A DNA stretch of 58,570 nt from Collinsella sp. (GTDB taxonomy: Bacteria > Actinomycetota > Coriobacteriia > Coriobacteriales > Coriobacteriaceae). The stretch is from contig JAGZSF010000016.1 in the NCBI GenBank assembly GCA_018381235.1, positions 1-58,570 on the forward strand, in the 5' to 3' direction. Positions 16,040 through 24,817 of this stretch are shown here, one piece after another. Numbering within the stretch: the first letter of the stretch is position 1; each line of letters opens with the position of its first letter. The notes below the pieces were generated by a model. It saw only the letters and a list, made by a program, of their open reading frames with translations. It was not told where the DNA came from and did not search any database. A program made the translations under genes and the position numbers.

Positions 16040-17270
16040 ATCCCTTATGAGCGTTGATGCCCGGGGTGTATCCGCCAAACGGGTCCTCGATGGAGCACAC
16101 GCCCGAGGGGGCGAGCGGATCGCGCTTACCGGCCAGCTTGTCGTGATGCATGGTCTCGATATAGGCAAGCACCAGCGGCGCCACACCCTTTGCATCATTT
16201 TTGACCACGGGCTCGCTCATGTAGTAATCAAACGTGCCCTCGCGGTGCGCGGTGTTGCCCAGGCCCGCAACCAGGCAGATGTTGTCGAGCGCCAGCTGCC
16301 CGTCATACTCGGACAGGCAGGTCTCGCAGATGCCGTCGAAGGCGCGACGGCCGTACTGGTAGTAACGCTCGCCCAGCACGCCCAGACGCACGCCCTTCAT
16401 GATGGCATTGGCAAAGATGGCGCTGCCCGACTCCTCCAGGTAGTTGGGGGCGATATTGGGCAGGTTGATGACCTGGTGCCACATGCCGGTCTTCTCGTCC
16501 TGATACGGCAGCATGGCGTCGATCAGATCGTGGAACATCTTGCGGATCTCGTCCTTCTCGGCTGACATCGAAGGCGGCATAAGCTCCCAGGTGTCGATGA
16601 GCGCCATGGCAAACCAGCCCTCGGCGCGCAGCCAGAAGTTAGCCGAAAGACCGGTGACCGGGTCGCACCAGAACTGTTTGCGGCTCGCGTCGTAAGCGTG
16701 ATAGTACAGACCGTTGAGGGGGTTGCGCATCAGGTCATGCACGACCTGGAACATATGGAAGCTGTCCGAGCAGGCACGACGGTTGTGGAAGCTCAGCTCG
16801 TACTGCATGTAGAACGGCTGTGCCATGTACATGCCATCGAGCCAAATCTGGTTGGGATAGACGGCCTTGTGCCAAAACACGCCCTCTTTGGTGCGCGGCT
16901 GGGTCTCGAGCTGGCGGTAGATGGTGTCCATGGCGGCACGGTACTTGGGCTTGCCCACCAGGTCATACAGCTTGTAGAGGGTCTTGCCCGCATTGACGTT
17001 ATCGAGGTTGTACTCCTGCGGGTTGTAATGCTTGATGGTACCGTCGTCCTGGACAAAGAAATCGATGTAGTCATCGGCGAACGTCAGGTAGCGCTGCTCA
17101 CCCGTAATCTCGTACAGCTCGATGAGCGCCTTGATCATGCAGCCGTCGATATAGTTCCAGGTGTTCTCCTTGCCGGCGCGAATCTTTTCGATATTCCAAG
17201 CCGGCGCCTGCGGCGTAGAGGTTTCGATCAACTGCTCGATATAACGGTCCAGGATTTGATTGCAACCCAT
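16032..17270 (-). CDS. GH105 unsaturated uronyl (rhamnogalacturonyl) hydrolase
   Basis: A 412-residue alpha6/alpha6-barrel hydrolase of the YteR/YesR type, spanning the usual family length. The expected catalytic Asp is at D145 in YPNQIWLDGMYMAQPF, and the aromatic-rich regions NTWNYIDG and LRAEGWFAMAL are present. The enzyme removes 4,5-unsaturated uronic acid from the ends of oligosaccharides made by pectate or rhamnogalacturonan lyases. No signal peptide, so it acts on imported fragments. The second ATG (17270) is chosen because GAGGGGACA precedes it. Promoter with LacI-type operators just upstream. Confidence 0.9.
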   Translation of the reverse strand: MGCNQILDRYIEQLIETSTPQAPAWNIEKIRAGKENTWNYIDGCMIKALIELYEITGEQRYLTFADDYIDFFVQDDGTIKHYNPQEYNLDNVNAGKTLYKLYDLVGKPKYRAAMDTIYRQLETQPRTKEGVFWHKAVYPNQIWLDGMYMAQPFYMQYELSFHNRRACSDSFHMFQVVHDLMRNPLNGLYYHAYDASRKQFWCDPVTGLSANFWLRAEGWFAMALIDTWELMPPSMSAEKDEIRKMFHDLIDAMLPYQDEKTGMWHQVINLPNIAPNYLEESGSAIFANAIMKGVRLGVLGERYYQYGRRAFDGICETCLSEYDGQLALDNICLVAGLGNTAHREGTFDYYMSEPVVKNDAKGVAPLVLAYIETMHHDKLAGKRDPLAPSGVCSIEDPFGGYTPGINAHKGCE

Positions 17271-17297
17271 TGCTGTCCCCTCTGACATAAACGATAG

Positions 17298-17362
17298 GTG
17301 AACGTTACCCCTAGTGTAACGCGAACGGGGAATATAGGGTGAACGTTAACCCTATATTCCCC
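17298..17362 (-). promoter_or_regulatory. Triple operator/promoter of the GH105 unit with a 36-bp palindrome
   Basis: GTGAACGTTACC (17298-17309) and GTGAACGTTAAC (17339-17350) match the LacI-type operator. The second is embedded in a 36-bp palindrome (17327-17362) in which 17 of 18 base pairs match. A candidate -10 TACACT (17313-17318, minus strand) lies between them, with TTCACC of the distal operator near -35. This is the same geometry as in the transporter promoter. Confidence 0.75.
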
Positions 17363-17377
17363 GCAAACGGCAGACTT

Positions 17378-18046
17378 TTAGCGGCAAACGGCGGTGAGAC
17401 CCGCGGCGATGCGATGCGCCAGGCGCTCATAGCCGGCAGGACTGTAATGCAGACCGTCCGGCATATAGAGCTCGCGGTGCTCTGGCAAAAACGGGCTGAT
17501 GCCACTTTGCGCATACAGGTCAATCACCGGAACGGAGTAGCGGTCGCAGACTTCGAGCATCGCCCGCACGTAGGCGACCTGCGTCAACCCCAGGTGATTG
17601 AGCTCATCGCTTGCCGGGATATCCTTCTCGTGCTTACCGCTCGTCTTGCACGGCGTCATAAACACGAGCTTTGCCCGAGGCGAGCGTGCCGCGATGGTTC
17701 GGATCAGATAATCGAGTGCACCATAGAACTCGTGCACGTCCGTGCTGCCCAGCTCTCCAAGCGGCACGTTGCGGCTAAAGTCGTTGACGCCGCCAAAGAC
17801 GATGTAGATATCGGCCGCATCGTCGATACCGTCCAATCGCTCGACAAACGAATCGCTGCGGTCGGCCTTGACGGCGATGCGCGAGCCCTTGATGCCAAAG
17901 TTCTCGATGGTTGCGCCGCCCAGTAGCGCGCCCAAGTGCGAAGTCCACGAAATGTCGTTGCCTCCCCCACTGCAGCCGTTATCGCCCCAGGTGGTCGAAT
18001 CGCCAAAGCAGCAAATGGTCGATTCACTCAAACTCTTCGTTTCCAT
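17378..18046 (-). CDS. SGNH-hydrolase esterase
   Basis: A 222-residue GDSL/SGNH hydrolase: block I CFGDSTTWGDN with the Ser nucleophile, block III FGGVNDF, and block V DGLHYSPAG with the Asp-His pair. No signal peptide. Its place in the pectin operon suggests removal of acetyl groups from galacturonan or rhamnogalacturonan oligosaccharides; the sequence alone shows only the esterase fold. Start at 18046 after GAGGAGA. It follows the pectin methylesterase fusion gene on the same strand with a ~70-bp gap. Confidence 0.8.
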   Translation of the reverse strand: METKSLSESTICCFGDSTTWGDNGCSGGGNDISWTSHLGALLGGATIENFGIKGSRIAVKADRSDSFVERLDGIDDAADIYIVFGGVNDFSRNVPLGELGSTDVHEFYGALDYLIRTIAARSPRAKLVFMTPCKTSGKHEKDIPASDELNHLGLTQVAYVRAMLEVCDRYSVPVIDLYAQSGISPFLPEHRELYMPDGLHYSPAGYERLAHRIAAGLTAVCR

Positions 18047-18115
18047 AATCTTCTCCTCATCCGCCCATCGACGGTCATACAGGAACGTACCGTTTATTCG
18101 CAGCATGCCGAGGGG

Positions 18116-20281
18116 CTATGCACGGGCGCATTCCGCAACGTGCGAATCGAGCCATTCGATATCCTCGGCAAGATGTGCCACGCCCAGATGGTGTTCACCC
18201 GGACACACCTCGTGCCGCAGGCCATCTCTGCGACCCAGCAACTTGTAGGCATCGCGCACGATCTCGAGCTGCTCGCCAACATTTTTCAGCCCGCGCGAAC
18301 CGTTCAGATGATCCTCTTCGCAGCTCTGCACTAACAACGGGCGCGGCGCAATAAGCGAGGCAATATCGCCCATGTCGAGTAAGCGCCAAAGTCCGGGTGT
18401 GTAGTTGCAGCTGCAATTGCCATTGAGATGCAGCAGCGAATCGTCGACACCGTACAGATAGCCCGAGACAAACGCCTTGCGCACACGCGGGTCGAGTGCG
18501 GCCAGGTACAACGTCATGTAGCCGCCACCCGAAAAACCAAAGCAACCCAGGTCATCCATGGCAATGTCGCCGCGCGCCTCTAGGTAATCGATCAGACGCA
18601 TGTTATCCCAGGCGTTGAGGCCCGCAACCGTAAGACCCAGCGGCTCGGCCATACGTGCTTGATTCAGACACGTACCGCGCAGGTAGCTGTTCTCGTCATC
18701 GCCCTGACCCTTCCAGTCACGACGGTATCCCCAACCGCGCGCATCAGGGCAGACGGTCACGTAACCCATGCGTGCCAAACGCAGACCGTAGTCGTAATTG
18801 AACTTACGCACGGCATCATCGACAGCCGGCACGCCCGCAACACCGGCTACGCTTGCAGCACCCGCTCCCTGATGACCATGCGGGCAGATATAACAGCGTT
18901 TGAGTCCCCGCTCATCAAGCTTAGGATGAGACGGCTCCAACAGGTAGAACGGCATCCAAACGTCGCGCTCCACCTGCAGCATCGCATGGGTGCGCACGAT
19001 GCCGCCGGCAACCCGCACACGGCTGAGTTCACGAATCTCAATCGGGGCGCGGTCCATAAGCGAAAGGCCCAAAACATCGCACAGGCGAGTCCTGGTCGCA
19101 ATCTTCCATGCCTCAAAATCTGCAGGAGTCTGGCCCGCAAATGCGGCAGAGCGCCCCTCGCGCTTCAGCCGGGCACGCAGCGCAGGCTCGTCTTCGCAGT
19201 ACGTCTCGATGTGCACGGTGCGGCCATTGGCAGATAGCCCAGCCGTCTCCACCGCATCACCGTCGCCGCCCTCGGGATCCCAGCCGTCCGCACCGGCAAG
19301 CACCTGTTCGCGGGCGTACCCGGCGGCAGCCATCACATCGAGTTTATTTGCCCACGGCACCCAGTCGGTAGTATCACCCGCCGGCCCATGCAGGATTGCG
19401 CCAGCATACTGCGCGCAGCTGTGCGCCGCCGGCTTATTCCAATCCCACCAGCCTTCGCGCTTGATATGTCGCCCCAGCCAGCAATCGATCAGCGCAGTTT
19501 GCGCCCATTCGCGCCAAGGACGGCCCAGGTAGACCGAATCCGGCGCCACGCCATCCAGAGCTGTAAACGAACAACCATGAAACACAAATCCGTACGGCTC
19601 GCCTTTAGGCGTGGAGGCTGCCGTTACATACCCGTTGACATCCATATCGCGGTTGAGCGAGCGAATCTCGCACCCCTCAAAGTAGGCACGCGCGCCGCCA
19701 AAGATAAAGTCGACATCGCCCTCGATCCGGCAACGTCGGAAATATTGGCGCCCCACCCGGTGCGGCGCATACTGTTTGGGTCCTATGAACCCGCCCGGTT
19801 TGACCTCATGCGGCGGCAGCGGACCCAAAAACAGTGTGTCCTGGTGCCCCTTAATGCAGCAGGCATCGACAACCAGACGGTCGCCATCGACATACAGGGC
19901 AATCGCCTGACCGACCTCGCGCCCATCGCCGGCATCATTTACGATCGTTAGGTTCTCGAGCCGCACGTCGTCGGCATCGACCAAAACGGTATAGGTCCTA
20001 AAGGTGCCGAGCATTCCGTCGATGCCCGATCCGTCCCCCGAGGGCATCTTGGCGCCCAAGCCGCCCACGATACGCACGCTATCGGCCGTCTCTCCCTCAA
20101 TCGTCACATGCGAGCGATGAATCTCGACCCGCTCGCGATACTCGCCCGGATCGACGCGAATCATCACCGGTTGCTCGTCATCCGGATAGAGCTGATCGGC
20201 TGCCGCCAAGGCATCGGAAATCGTTGGATACACTCCTGCCGCAGCCCTCGAAACGCGCAGCGTATAGATACTTTCGCTCAT
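18116..20281 (-). CDS. Pectin methylesterase (CE8) fused to an alpha/beta-hydrolase esterase
   Basis: A 721-residue two-enzyme protein. Residues ~1-340 are a CE8 beta-helix pectinesterase with Asp148 (GHQDTLF), Asp191 (DVDFIFGG) and LGRPWR at 252-257. Residues ~365-721 are an alpha/beta hydrolase with HG near 470, the nucleophile elbow GFSGGG (Ser586), and later Asp and His (CEEDH, PGEHHLG). It probably strips methyl and perhaps acetyl or other esters from the same oligogalacturonide. No signal peptide is present. The start overlaps the upstream gene's stop (ATGA), so it is translationally coupled. The reading frame is continuous, so the fusion is not an assembly break. Confidence 0.85.
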   Translation of the reverse strand: MSESIYTLRVSRAAAGVYPTISDALAAADQLYPDDEQPVMIRVDPGEYRERVEIHRSHVTIEGETADSVRIVGGLGAKMPSGDGSGIDGMLGTFRTYTVLVDADDVRLENLTIVNDAGDGREVGQAIALYVDGDRLVVDACCIKGHQDTLFLGPLPPHEVKPGGFIGPKQYAPHRVGRQYFRRCRIEGDVDFIFGGARAYFEGCEIRSLNRDMDVNGYVTAASTPKGEPYGFVFHGCSFTALDGVAPDSVYLGRPWREWAQTALIDCWLGRHIKREGWWDWNKPAAHSCAQYAGAILHGPAGDTTDWVPWANKLDVMAAAGYAREQVLAGADGWDPEGGDGDAVETAGLSANGRTVHIETYCEDEPALRARLKREGRSAAFAGQTPADFEAWKIATRTRLCDVLGLSLMDRAPIEIRELSRVRVAGGIVRTHAMLQVERDVWMPFYLLEPSHPKLDERGLKRCYICPHGHQGAGAASVAGVAGVPAVDDAVRKFNYDYGLRLARMGYVTVCPDARGWGYRRDWKGQGDDENSYLRGTCLNQARMAEPLGLTVAGLNAWDNMRLIDYLEARGDIAMDDLGCFGFSGGGYMTLYLAALDPRVRKAFVSGYLYGVDDSLLHLNGNCSCNYTPGLWRLLDMGDIASLIAPRPLLVQSCEEDHLNGSRGLKNVGEQLEIVRDAYKLLGRRDGLRHEVCPGEHHLGVAHLAEDIEWLDSHVAECARA

Positions 20282-21087
20282 CGTCCATCACGCTCCCAGG
20301 AAGCGAACTGCTCAGGCCAGCCCTGAACTTGTGGCTGAATATGCTCGGCGCAGCCCTTAAATGCCGTTAGGGCCGTGGCGAGCGATGCCCCATGCTTTCC
20401 ATGCGGAAAGACATGTAGGCTAAAGCCAATCCCGTGGTCGGCAAGAGCCTGCGCAAGAAGGAGGCTATTTTGAACTGGTACCGATGCATCCTCGGCGGTA
20501 TGCCACAAGAACGTACGGGGGAAGCCCTCGCCCACCATATTCTCGATCGACAACTTTTGAGCCAAAGCGCCATCGGCACCCGTTAGGTGTTCAAATGAAC
20601 CACGATGAGCATAGGCCCCCGAGCTTACGACCGGATAGCCCAAGCAAAGTGTGTCAGGCCGAATCGACTCAGGCGATGCCGCAATCGACTCTGCAAGCCA
20701 AGGTTGGTCCCAAAGCGCCCCGAGCAAGCCAACCAGATGCCCACCGGCCGAAAAACCCATGACCGTAATCCGATCAGGATCGACACAGTACTCTGCCGCA
20801 TGGCTTCGGACGGTATCGACCGCCCGCGCGAGTTCTTGCAATGCCAGCGGATAGACAGCCGGAGCAACCGAGTAGTTCAGCACAAACGCCTGGTAGCCCA
20901 TCGCCAACAAACGGAGCGCTACCGGCTCGCCTTCGCGCGGCGAAACGTGATCGTAGCCGCCTCCTGGCACGACCACAACTGCAGGCAGCGGTTTTAGAGC
21001 ATAAGCATCTTCGGTCGGGGCAAAAACATAAGACGTAATCGTGGCAGACGAGCCATCGACCCCGACAGGAATCGTTTTATTGAGCAT
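20278..21087 (-). CDS. Alpha/beta-hydrolase esterase (BD-FAE/acetylesterase type)
   Basis: A 269-residue serine esterase: oxyanion loop VVPGGGYDHVSPRE, nucleophile elbow GFSAGG, Asp in EDASVPVQNS and His in PHGKHG. Similar proteins deacetylate xylan or pectin oligosaccharides. No signal peptide. Start at 21087 after GAAAGGGA. Its stop overlaps the start of the pectinesterase fusion, so both esterases are made together. Confidence 0.82.
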   Translation of the reverse strand: MLNKTIPVGVDGSSATITSYVFAPTEDAYALKPLPAVVVVPGGGYDHVSPREGEPVALRLLAMGYQAFVLNYSVAPAVYPLALQELARAVDTVRSHAAEYCVDPDRITVMGFSAGGHLVGLLGALWDQPWLAESIAASPESIRPDTLCLGYPVVSSGAYAHRGSFEHLTGADGALAQKLSIENMVGEGFPRTFLWHTAEDASVPVQNSLLLAQALADHGIGFSLHVFPHGKHGASLATALTAFKGCAEHIQPQVQGWPEQFASWERDGR

Positions 21088-21140
21088 GTATTCCCTTTCA
21101 CCATGATGCGTAGCGCAGCGCACACGGCCGTATCGCACAA

Positions 21141-21175
21141 GGGCTGCATTGCCGATTTATCCGACAATGCAGCCC
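21141..21175 (-). terminator. Hairpin after the GH28 gene
   Basis: A perfect 11-bp stem (GGGCTGCATTG and complement) lies 16 bp past the GH28 stop, with only a weak T-run on the minus strand. It may attenuate rather than stop transcription into the esterase genes. Confidence 0.5.
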
Positions 21176-21191
21176 TGGTCATCAACCCGAG

Positions 21192-22787
21192 TTAGGAACG
21201 GATAACCTTGTCGACGTTCTGGAGCTGCAGCTCCTCGCCGTCCTGGCCCTCGATCACCACGTTTTGCAGGTCGAGCACGGCAACGTTTTGCGCAATGATG
21301 CCCTGACGCACCATCGGCTCCACACCACAGGCCATGGCCGGCACAAAGGGCTCGGCATCGTCGGCAAAGGTAACGTGAACGTCTTGGAACGTCAGACGTG
21401 TCACCTTGCTCTCGGGCAGACCCGTGATATAAGCCGCGGCAGCATGGCAGTTGGTGGCCTCGATATCGCAAAACGTCGTGGCACCAAAGCCAGGCGTGCG
21501 GTCGTCGACAGGCAAAGCCTCGCGAGACTGCACGTAATCGGTCTTGCCGTCCTTGTCACAGAAGTAGAAGGAGTTGACCACGAAGGGCGTGAGCACCTCG
21601 TCCATGCGAATGTGCTCAAAGGTAATGCCCTCGTTGACGGCATCCTTGCCGCGCCCGCGGCGGGTCTTGACGCGCAGGCCGCGGTCGGTGCGCTCAAAGA
21701 GGCACTTGCTCACGGTAAGGTCCTTGATGCCGCCGGCAGCCTCGGATCCCAGCACCACGGCACCATGGCCGTCGTGCATGTAGCAGTGCGAGATCAACAC
21801 GTCGTGCGTGGCGGGACGAAGCTCGGGCTCAATGCCCAGCTTGCCGCTCTTGATGGCGATGCAGTCGTCGCCCACCGAGAACTGACAGCCAAGGATGCGG
21901 ACAAAGCCGCAGCTCTCGGGATCGAAGCCGTCGGTGTTGTGGGAGTTCTTGGGACCCTCGATTGACAGGCAGAGCGCATCGACGTGCTCGCACAGGATGG
22001 GGTGGATGTTCCACGCCGGGCTGTTGCGGACGGTGAAGCCAGCCAAGCTCACGTTTTGGCACTCGGACAGGAAGATCATGCGCGGGCGGGCGACCTCACG
22101 GCCCTCCTCGGGGCGGAAGATGTTCTTAAAGTCCTTGTTCCACCAGTTGTCCTCGGCAAAATCGGTCTGGCCGTCGATCGCACCGCGGCCATAGATGCAC
22201 ACGTCGTGCACGCTCAGGCCCGTAAAGGTAGAGCAGTAGGTCGGGAAGCTCTCGCCTTCCCAACGGCCCAGGGGCAGCATATCGGTGCCGGCATACCCAG
22301 CGCCCTCGTCGCCCTTGACCGTACCGGGGATGTAGGCAAGCGCCGCGCGGTCGTGGCGAGCCAGCAGCACGGCGCCCTCAGCAAGCTCAATGTTGATATT
22401 GCTCTTAAGGAAGAGCGACTTGATGCGGTAGCTGCCGGCGGGAATCAGCACGCGGCCACCCTTGGGGCAAGCCATGATGGCAGCCTGGATGTTGGTGGTG
22501 TCGTCATGCTCGGCATCGCCCTTGGCGCCGCAGTCGCGAACGTTAATGGTAAAAGGCTCTGCCGGCGTAGTGACGCCCACGCTCAGCTCGTGCTCGCCGC
22601 AAACAAAACGGACCAGGTTGCGCTTGCCGGGGGTCAGGCCGTCGACATAGGTCTCGACCGTATTCGTGGTACCGGCGGGCTCGTCGTTGACAAAGATCTC
22701 CCACGTATCGGCGCAGGTAAAGTAACCGCCGTCGTCAAGCTCGATAACCGCCGCGCGCGCGTTGCGCCAGATAACGTTCGTCTCCAT
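21192..22787 (-). CDS. GH28 polygalacturonase-type hydrolase
   Basis: A 531-residue right-handed beta-helix enzyme. A small beta-rich N-terminal domain (~1-80) precedes the GH28 core. The four family motifs are present: NTD (284-286), DD (307-308, GDDCIAIKSG), GHG (340-342) and RVK (372-374). It hydrolyses galacturonan, probably exo-acting on oligomers as in other non-secreted members (inference). No signal peptide. ATG at 22787 is chosen for GAGGGAG upstream; an ATG 15 nt earlier lacks one. Terminator hairpins on both sides. Confidence 0.92.
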   Translation of the reverse strand: METNVIWRNARAAVIELDDGGYFTCADTWEIFVNDEPAGTTNTVETYVDGLTPGKRNLVRFVCGEHELSVGVTTPAEPFTINVRDCGAKGDAEHDDTTNIQAAIMACPKGGRVLIPAGSYRIKSLFLKSNINIELAEGAVLLARHDRAALAYIPGTVKGDEGAGYAGTDMLPLGRWEGESFPTYCSTFTGLSVHDVCIYGRGAIDGQTDFAEDNWWNKDFKNIFRPEEGREVARPRMIFLSECQNVSLAGFTVRNSPAWNIHPILCEHVDALCLSIEGPKNSHNTDGFDPESCGFVRILGCQFSVGDDCIAIKSGKLGIEPELRPATHDVLISHCYMHDGHGAVVLGSEAAGGIKDLTVSKCLFERTDRGLRVKTRRGRGKDAVNEGITFEHIRMDEVLTPFVVNSFYFCDKDGKTDYVQSREALPVDDRTPGFGATTFCDIEATNCHAAAAYITGLPESKVTRLTFQDVHVTFADDAEPFVPAMACGVEPMVRQGIIAQNVAVLDLQNVVIEGQDGEELQLQNVDKVIRS

Positions 22788-22835
22788 GGGTTTCTCCCTC
22801 AAAAAGATGCTCTAAAGGCAAATTGTACGCTGTTG

Positions 22836-22879
22836 AAAAAGGGCCGTGCCTGCCGGCGGAATTCCGGTGGCACGGCCCT
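22836..22879 (-). terminator. Terminator after the GPH transporter
   Basis: An 11-bp stem (AGGGCCGTGCC/GGCACGGCCCT), read on the minus strand, is followed by TTTTTC. The loop holds a further GC-rich inverted repeat around GGAATTCC. It lies between the transporter and the GH28 gene. Confidence 0.85.
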
Positions 22880-22902
22880 GTGATTTGGACGATATGTCGG
22901 CC

Positions 22903-24462
22903 TTACTCGGCGGGAGTTACGCTACCGTCCTGGAAGCCAACGTTGTTGTGGGCAAAGCAGTCCTCGTACTTAAAGCCGGAGAGCTCCTCGCAAAGCGCCT
23001 TGACCTCGGGCTTGACGTCGGCCATCTTGCCACCCTCCTTGACGCGGTGAATCTCGTCGCAAAGGACGTCGCACTGCTCCTTGTCGATCTTGATGCCGCG
23101 GGCAAGGACGGCCGCAAGCAGGAAGAAGCCGGCGCAGCCGATGATCATGTAGCCGCAGATATACAGAGGCACGGTAGCGGGCTGGGTCACGGCGTCGCTA
23201 TTGCCGGCGGTCTGAATGAAGCCGGAGGCAGCAAGGACGATAGCCCACACGTTGACGGCGATAGCCTGGGCGATCTGCTGGCAGAGCTGCTGTGCGGAGC
23301 TGTAGATGCCCTCGCGACGACGCAGGGTGATGAGTTCATCGACATCGGGGATGTAGTTGAGCAGAACATCGGGCAGGTACTGGAAGCCGACGTAGAAGAA
23401 CTTCCAGATGGCGAAGATGATGGGGTAGGCGATCATGGCGATGGCGACCGTGGAGGTGCCGTTGATCTGACCAAAGGCGAAGTAGTTGTACGCGATGATG
23501 CACGCAGCGCAACCGACGTTGGCCAAGTACCAAGACTTGTGGAAGCCCTTCTTGGCCATGAGGGCGACCCAGACAGCGGTGCAGACGATAGCGACGACCT
23601 TGCCGGGCATCTCCATCACGGACTCGTAGGACTTAGGAATCTGCAGGCAGTAGACGATGAAGAAGGACAGGCAGGCAGACCAGCAGGCAGCAGCGAGCTT
23701 CGTGGAGACCTGTGCGTACAGAACCTTGCGGAAGGACTTGTTGCGGAAGGTGGAAACGACGTCGATGAAGAACTTCTTGATGCCCTCGCCGACGCTCTCG
23801 ATCTTCTCCTGAGCGACCTCCTCGGGGGTGTGCTCCCACGTGGACAGGTACACACAAAGCAGCGAGATTGCCATGACCGAAGCGTTGACCGTAGCGATGA
23901 TGAAGTAGCTGAACGGGTTGGTCTCGCCGAAGGTGCCAAAGCCGAAGCCCACAAGTGCAGCCATCAGGAAGCCAGCGGCGTTACCAAAGAGATGCTTGTA
24001 GCCGGTGAGGTACGTACGCTCCTTAAAGTCGTCGGTCATCTCGATGGTAAGCGGCGACAGGTTGGCGGTGCAGAACGTGTACGCGACGTTGTAGATCAGG
24101 TACAGCACAAAGTAGTACGGGAAGCCAAACGGCGTAGCCACGAAGATGAGCGGCTCGGCGATCATCATCGGGATGGCCAGCAAGATCCAGAAACGACGAC
24201 GACCAAAGATGCGGCCAATCTTGGTGGCATAGAAGTTATCGGCCACAAAGCCCATCAGCGGGCAAAGAATGGCGTTGACATAGATGGCAAACGAGCTGAT
24301 CAGTGCAGCCTCGCCTGCGGACAGGCCACACTCCGTGGACAGGAACAGCACCATGTAGCTGTGCGTAAAGGTCAGGGCACCGGAATTGAGCATACCGCCC
24401 ATACCAAAGCCCAAGCGCGTCCAGAATGTGATCTTACGCTTTTTTCCGATCTTATTAGTCAT
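22903..24462 (-). CDS. GPH-family sugar/uronide:cation symporter
   Basis: A 519-residue MFS protein of the glycoside-pentoside-hexuronide family: about 12 membrane segments, early motif FWTRLGFGMGGMLNSGALTF, and the loop motif GRRRFWILLAIPMM. Its promoter carries three copies of the uronate-regulon operator and the gene heads the run towards GH28 and the esterases. It is therefore the best candidate importer of galacturonate or oligogalacturonides. Start at 24462 after GAGGGAG. Confidence 0.88.
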   Translation of the reverse strand: MTNKIGKKRKITFWTRLGFGMGGMLNSGALTFTHSYMVLFLSTECGLSAGEAALISSFAIYVNAILCPLMGFVADNFYATKIGRIFGRRRFWILLAIPMMIAEPLIFVATPFGFPYYFVLYLIYNVAYTFCTANLSPLTIEMTDDFKERTYLTGYKHLFGNAAGFLMAALVGFGFGTFGETNPFSYFIIATVNASVMAISLLCVYLSTWEHTPEEVAQEKIESVGEGIKKFFIDVVSTFRNKSFRKVLYAQVSTKLAAACWSACLSFFIVYCLQIPKSYESVMEMPGKVVAIVCTAVWVALMAKKGFHKSWYLANVGCAACIIAYNYFAFGQINGTSTVAIAMIAYPIIFAIWKFFYVGFQYLPDVLLNYIPDVDELITLRRREGIYSSAQQLCQQIAQAIAVNVWAIVLAASGFIQTAGNSDAVTQPATVPLYICGYMIIGCAGFFLLAAVLARGIKIDKEQCDVLCDEIHRVKEGGKMADVKPEVKALCEELSGFKYEDCFAHNNVGFQDGSVTPAE

Positions 24463-24541
24463 CGAGCTCCCTCTCTTTTCTCGATTGTCTTGCAGCAAGA
24501 CATTGGAGTCCACACTGACATCTGTCTGCCCAGCGTTCAGG

Positions 24542-24714
24542 GTGAACGTTTAGTTAGATTATGCGCGATTGCTTACGACAGGTGAACGTTCACTTGAATA
24601 ATATCCTTGAACGGTCGATTTTTACCGCTGAACGGACACAATTGAGATCCTCACACCTATTTTCTGCTGGTAAGGGTGCCATGCTGGACAGCCATGAGAT
24701 AGGTGAACGTTTAT
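24542..24714 (-). promoter_or_regulatory. Three LacI-type operators and promoter of the GPH transporter
   Basis: Operators lie at 24542-24553 (GTGAACGTTTAG), 24582-24593 (perfect GTGAACGTTCAC) and 24703-24714 (GTGAACGTTTAT). A minus-strand promoter fits between them: -35 TTCACC (24581-24586, part of the perfect operator), a 17-bp spacer and -10 CATAAT (24558-24563). Spacing of the operators allows repression by looping. Confidence 0.78.
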
Positions 24715-24750
24715 CAGATTTTCCAACATATTCACTTAACCACGAAACGA

Positions 24751-24782
24751 AAAAGCCCCGCCGGGAACACTCCCGACGGGGC
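24751..24782 (-). terminator. Terminator after uxaA
   Basis: The stem GCCCCGCCGGGA/TCCCGACGGGGC, with one mismatch, is followed by TTTTTCG on the minus strand. It isolates the uxaCBA unit from the transporter promoter. Confidence 0.88.
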
Positions 24783-24817
24783 CGATGACATCGCGCTATG
24801 CTTGGGCGCACTTGCCG

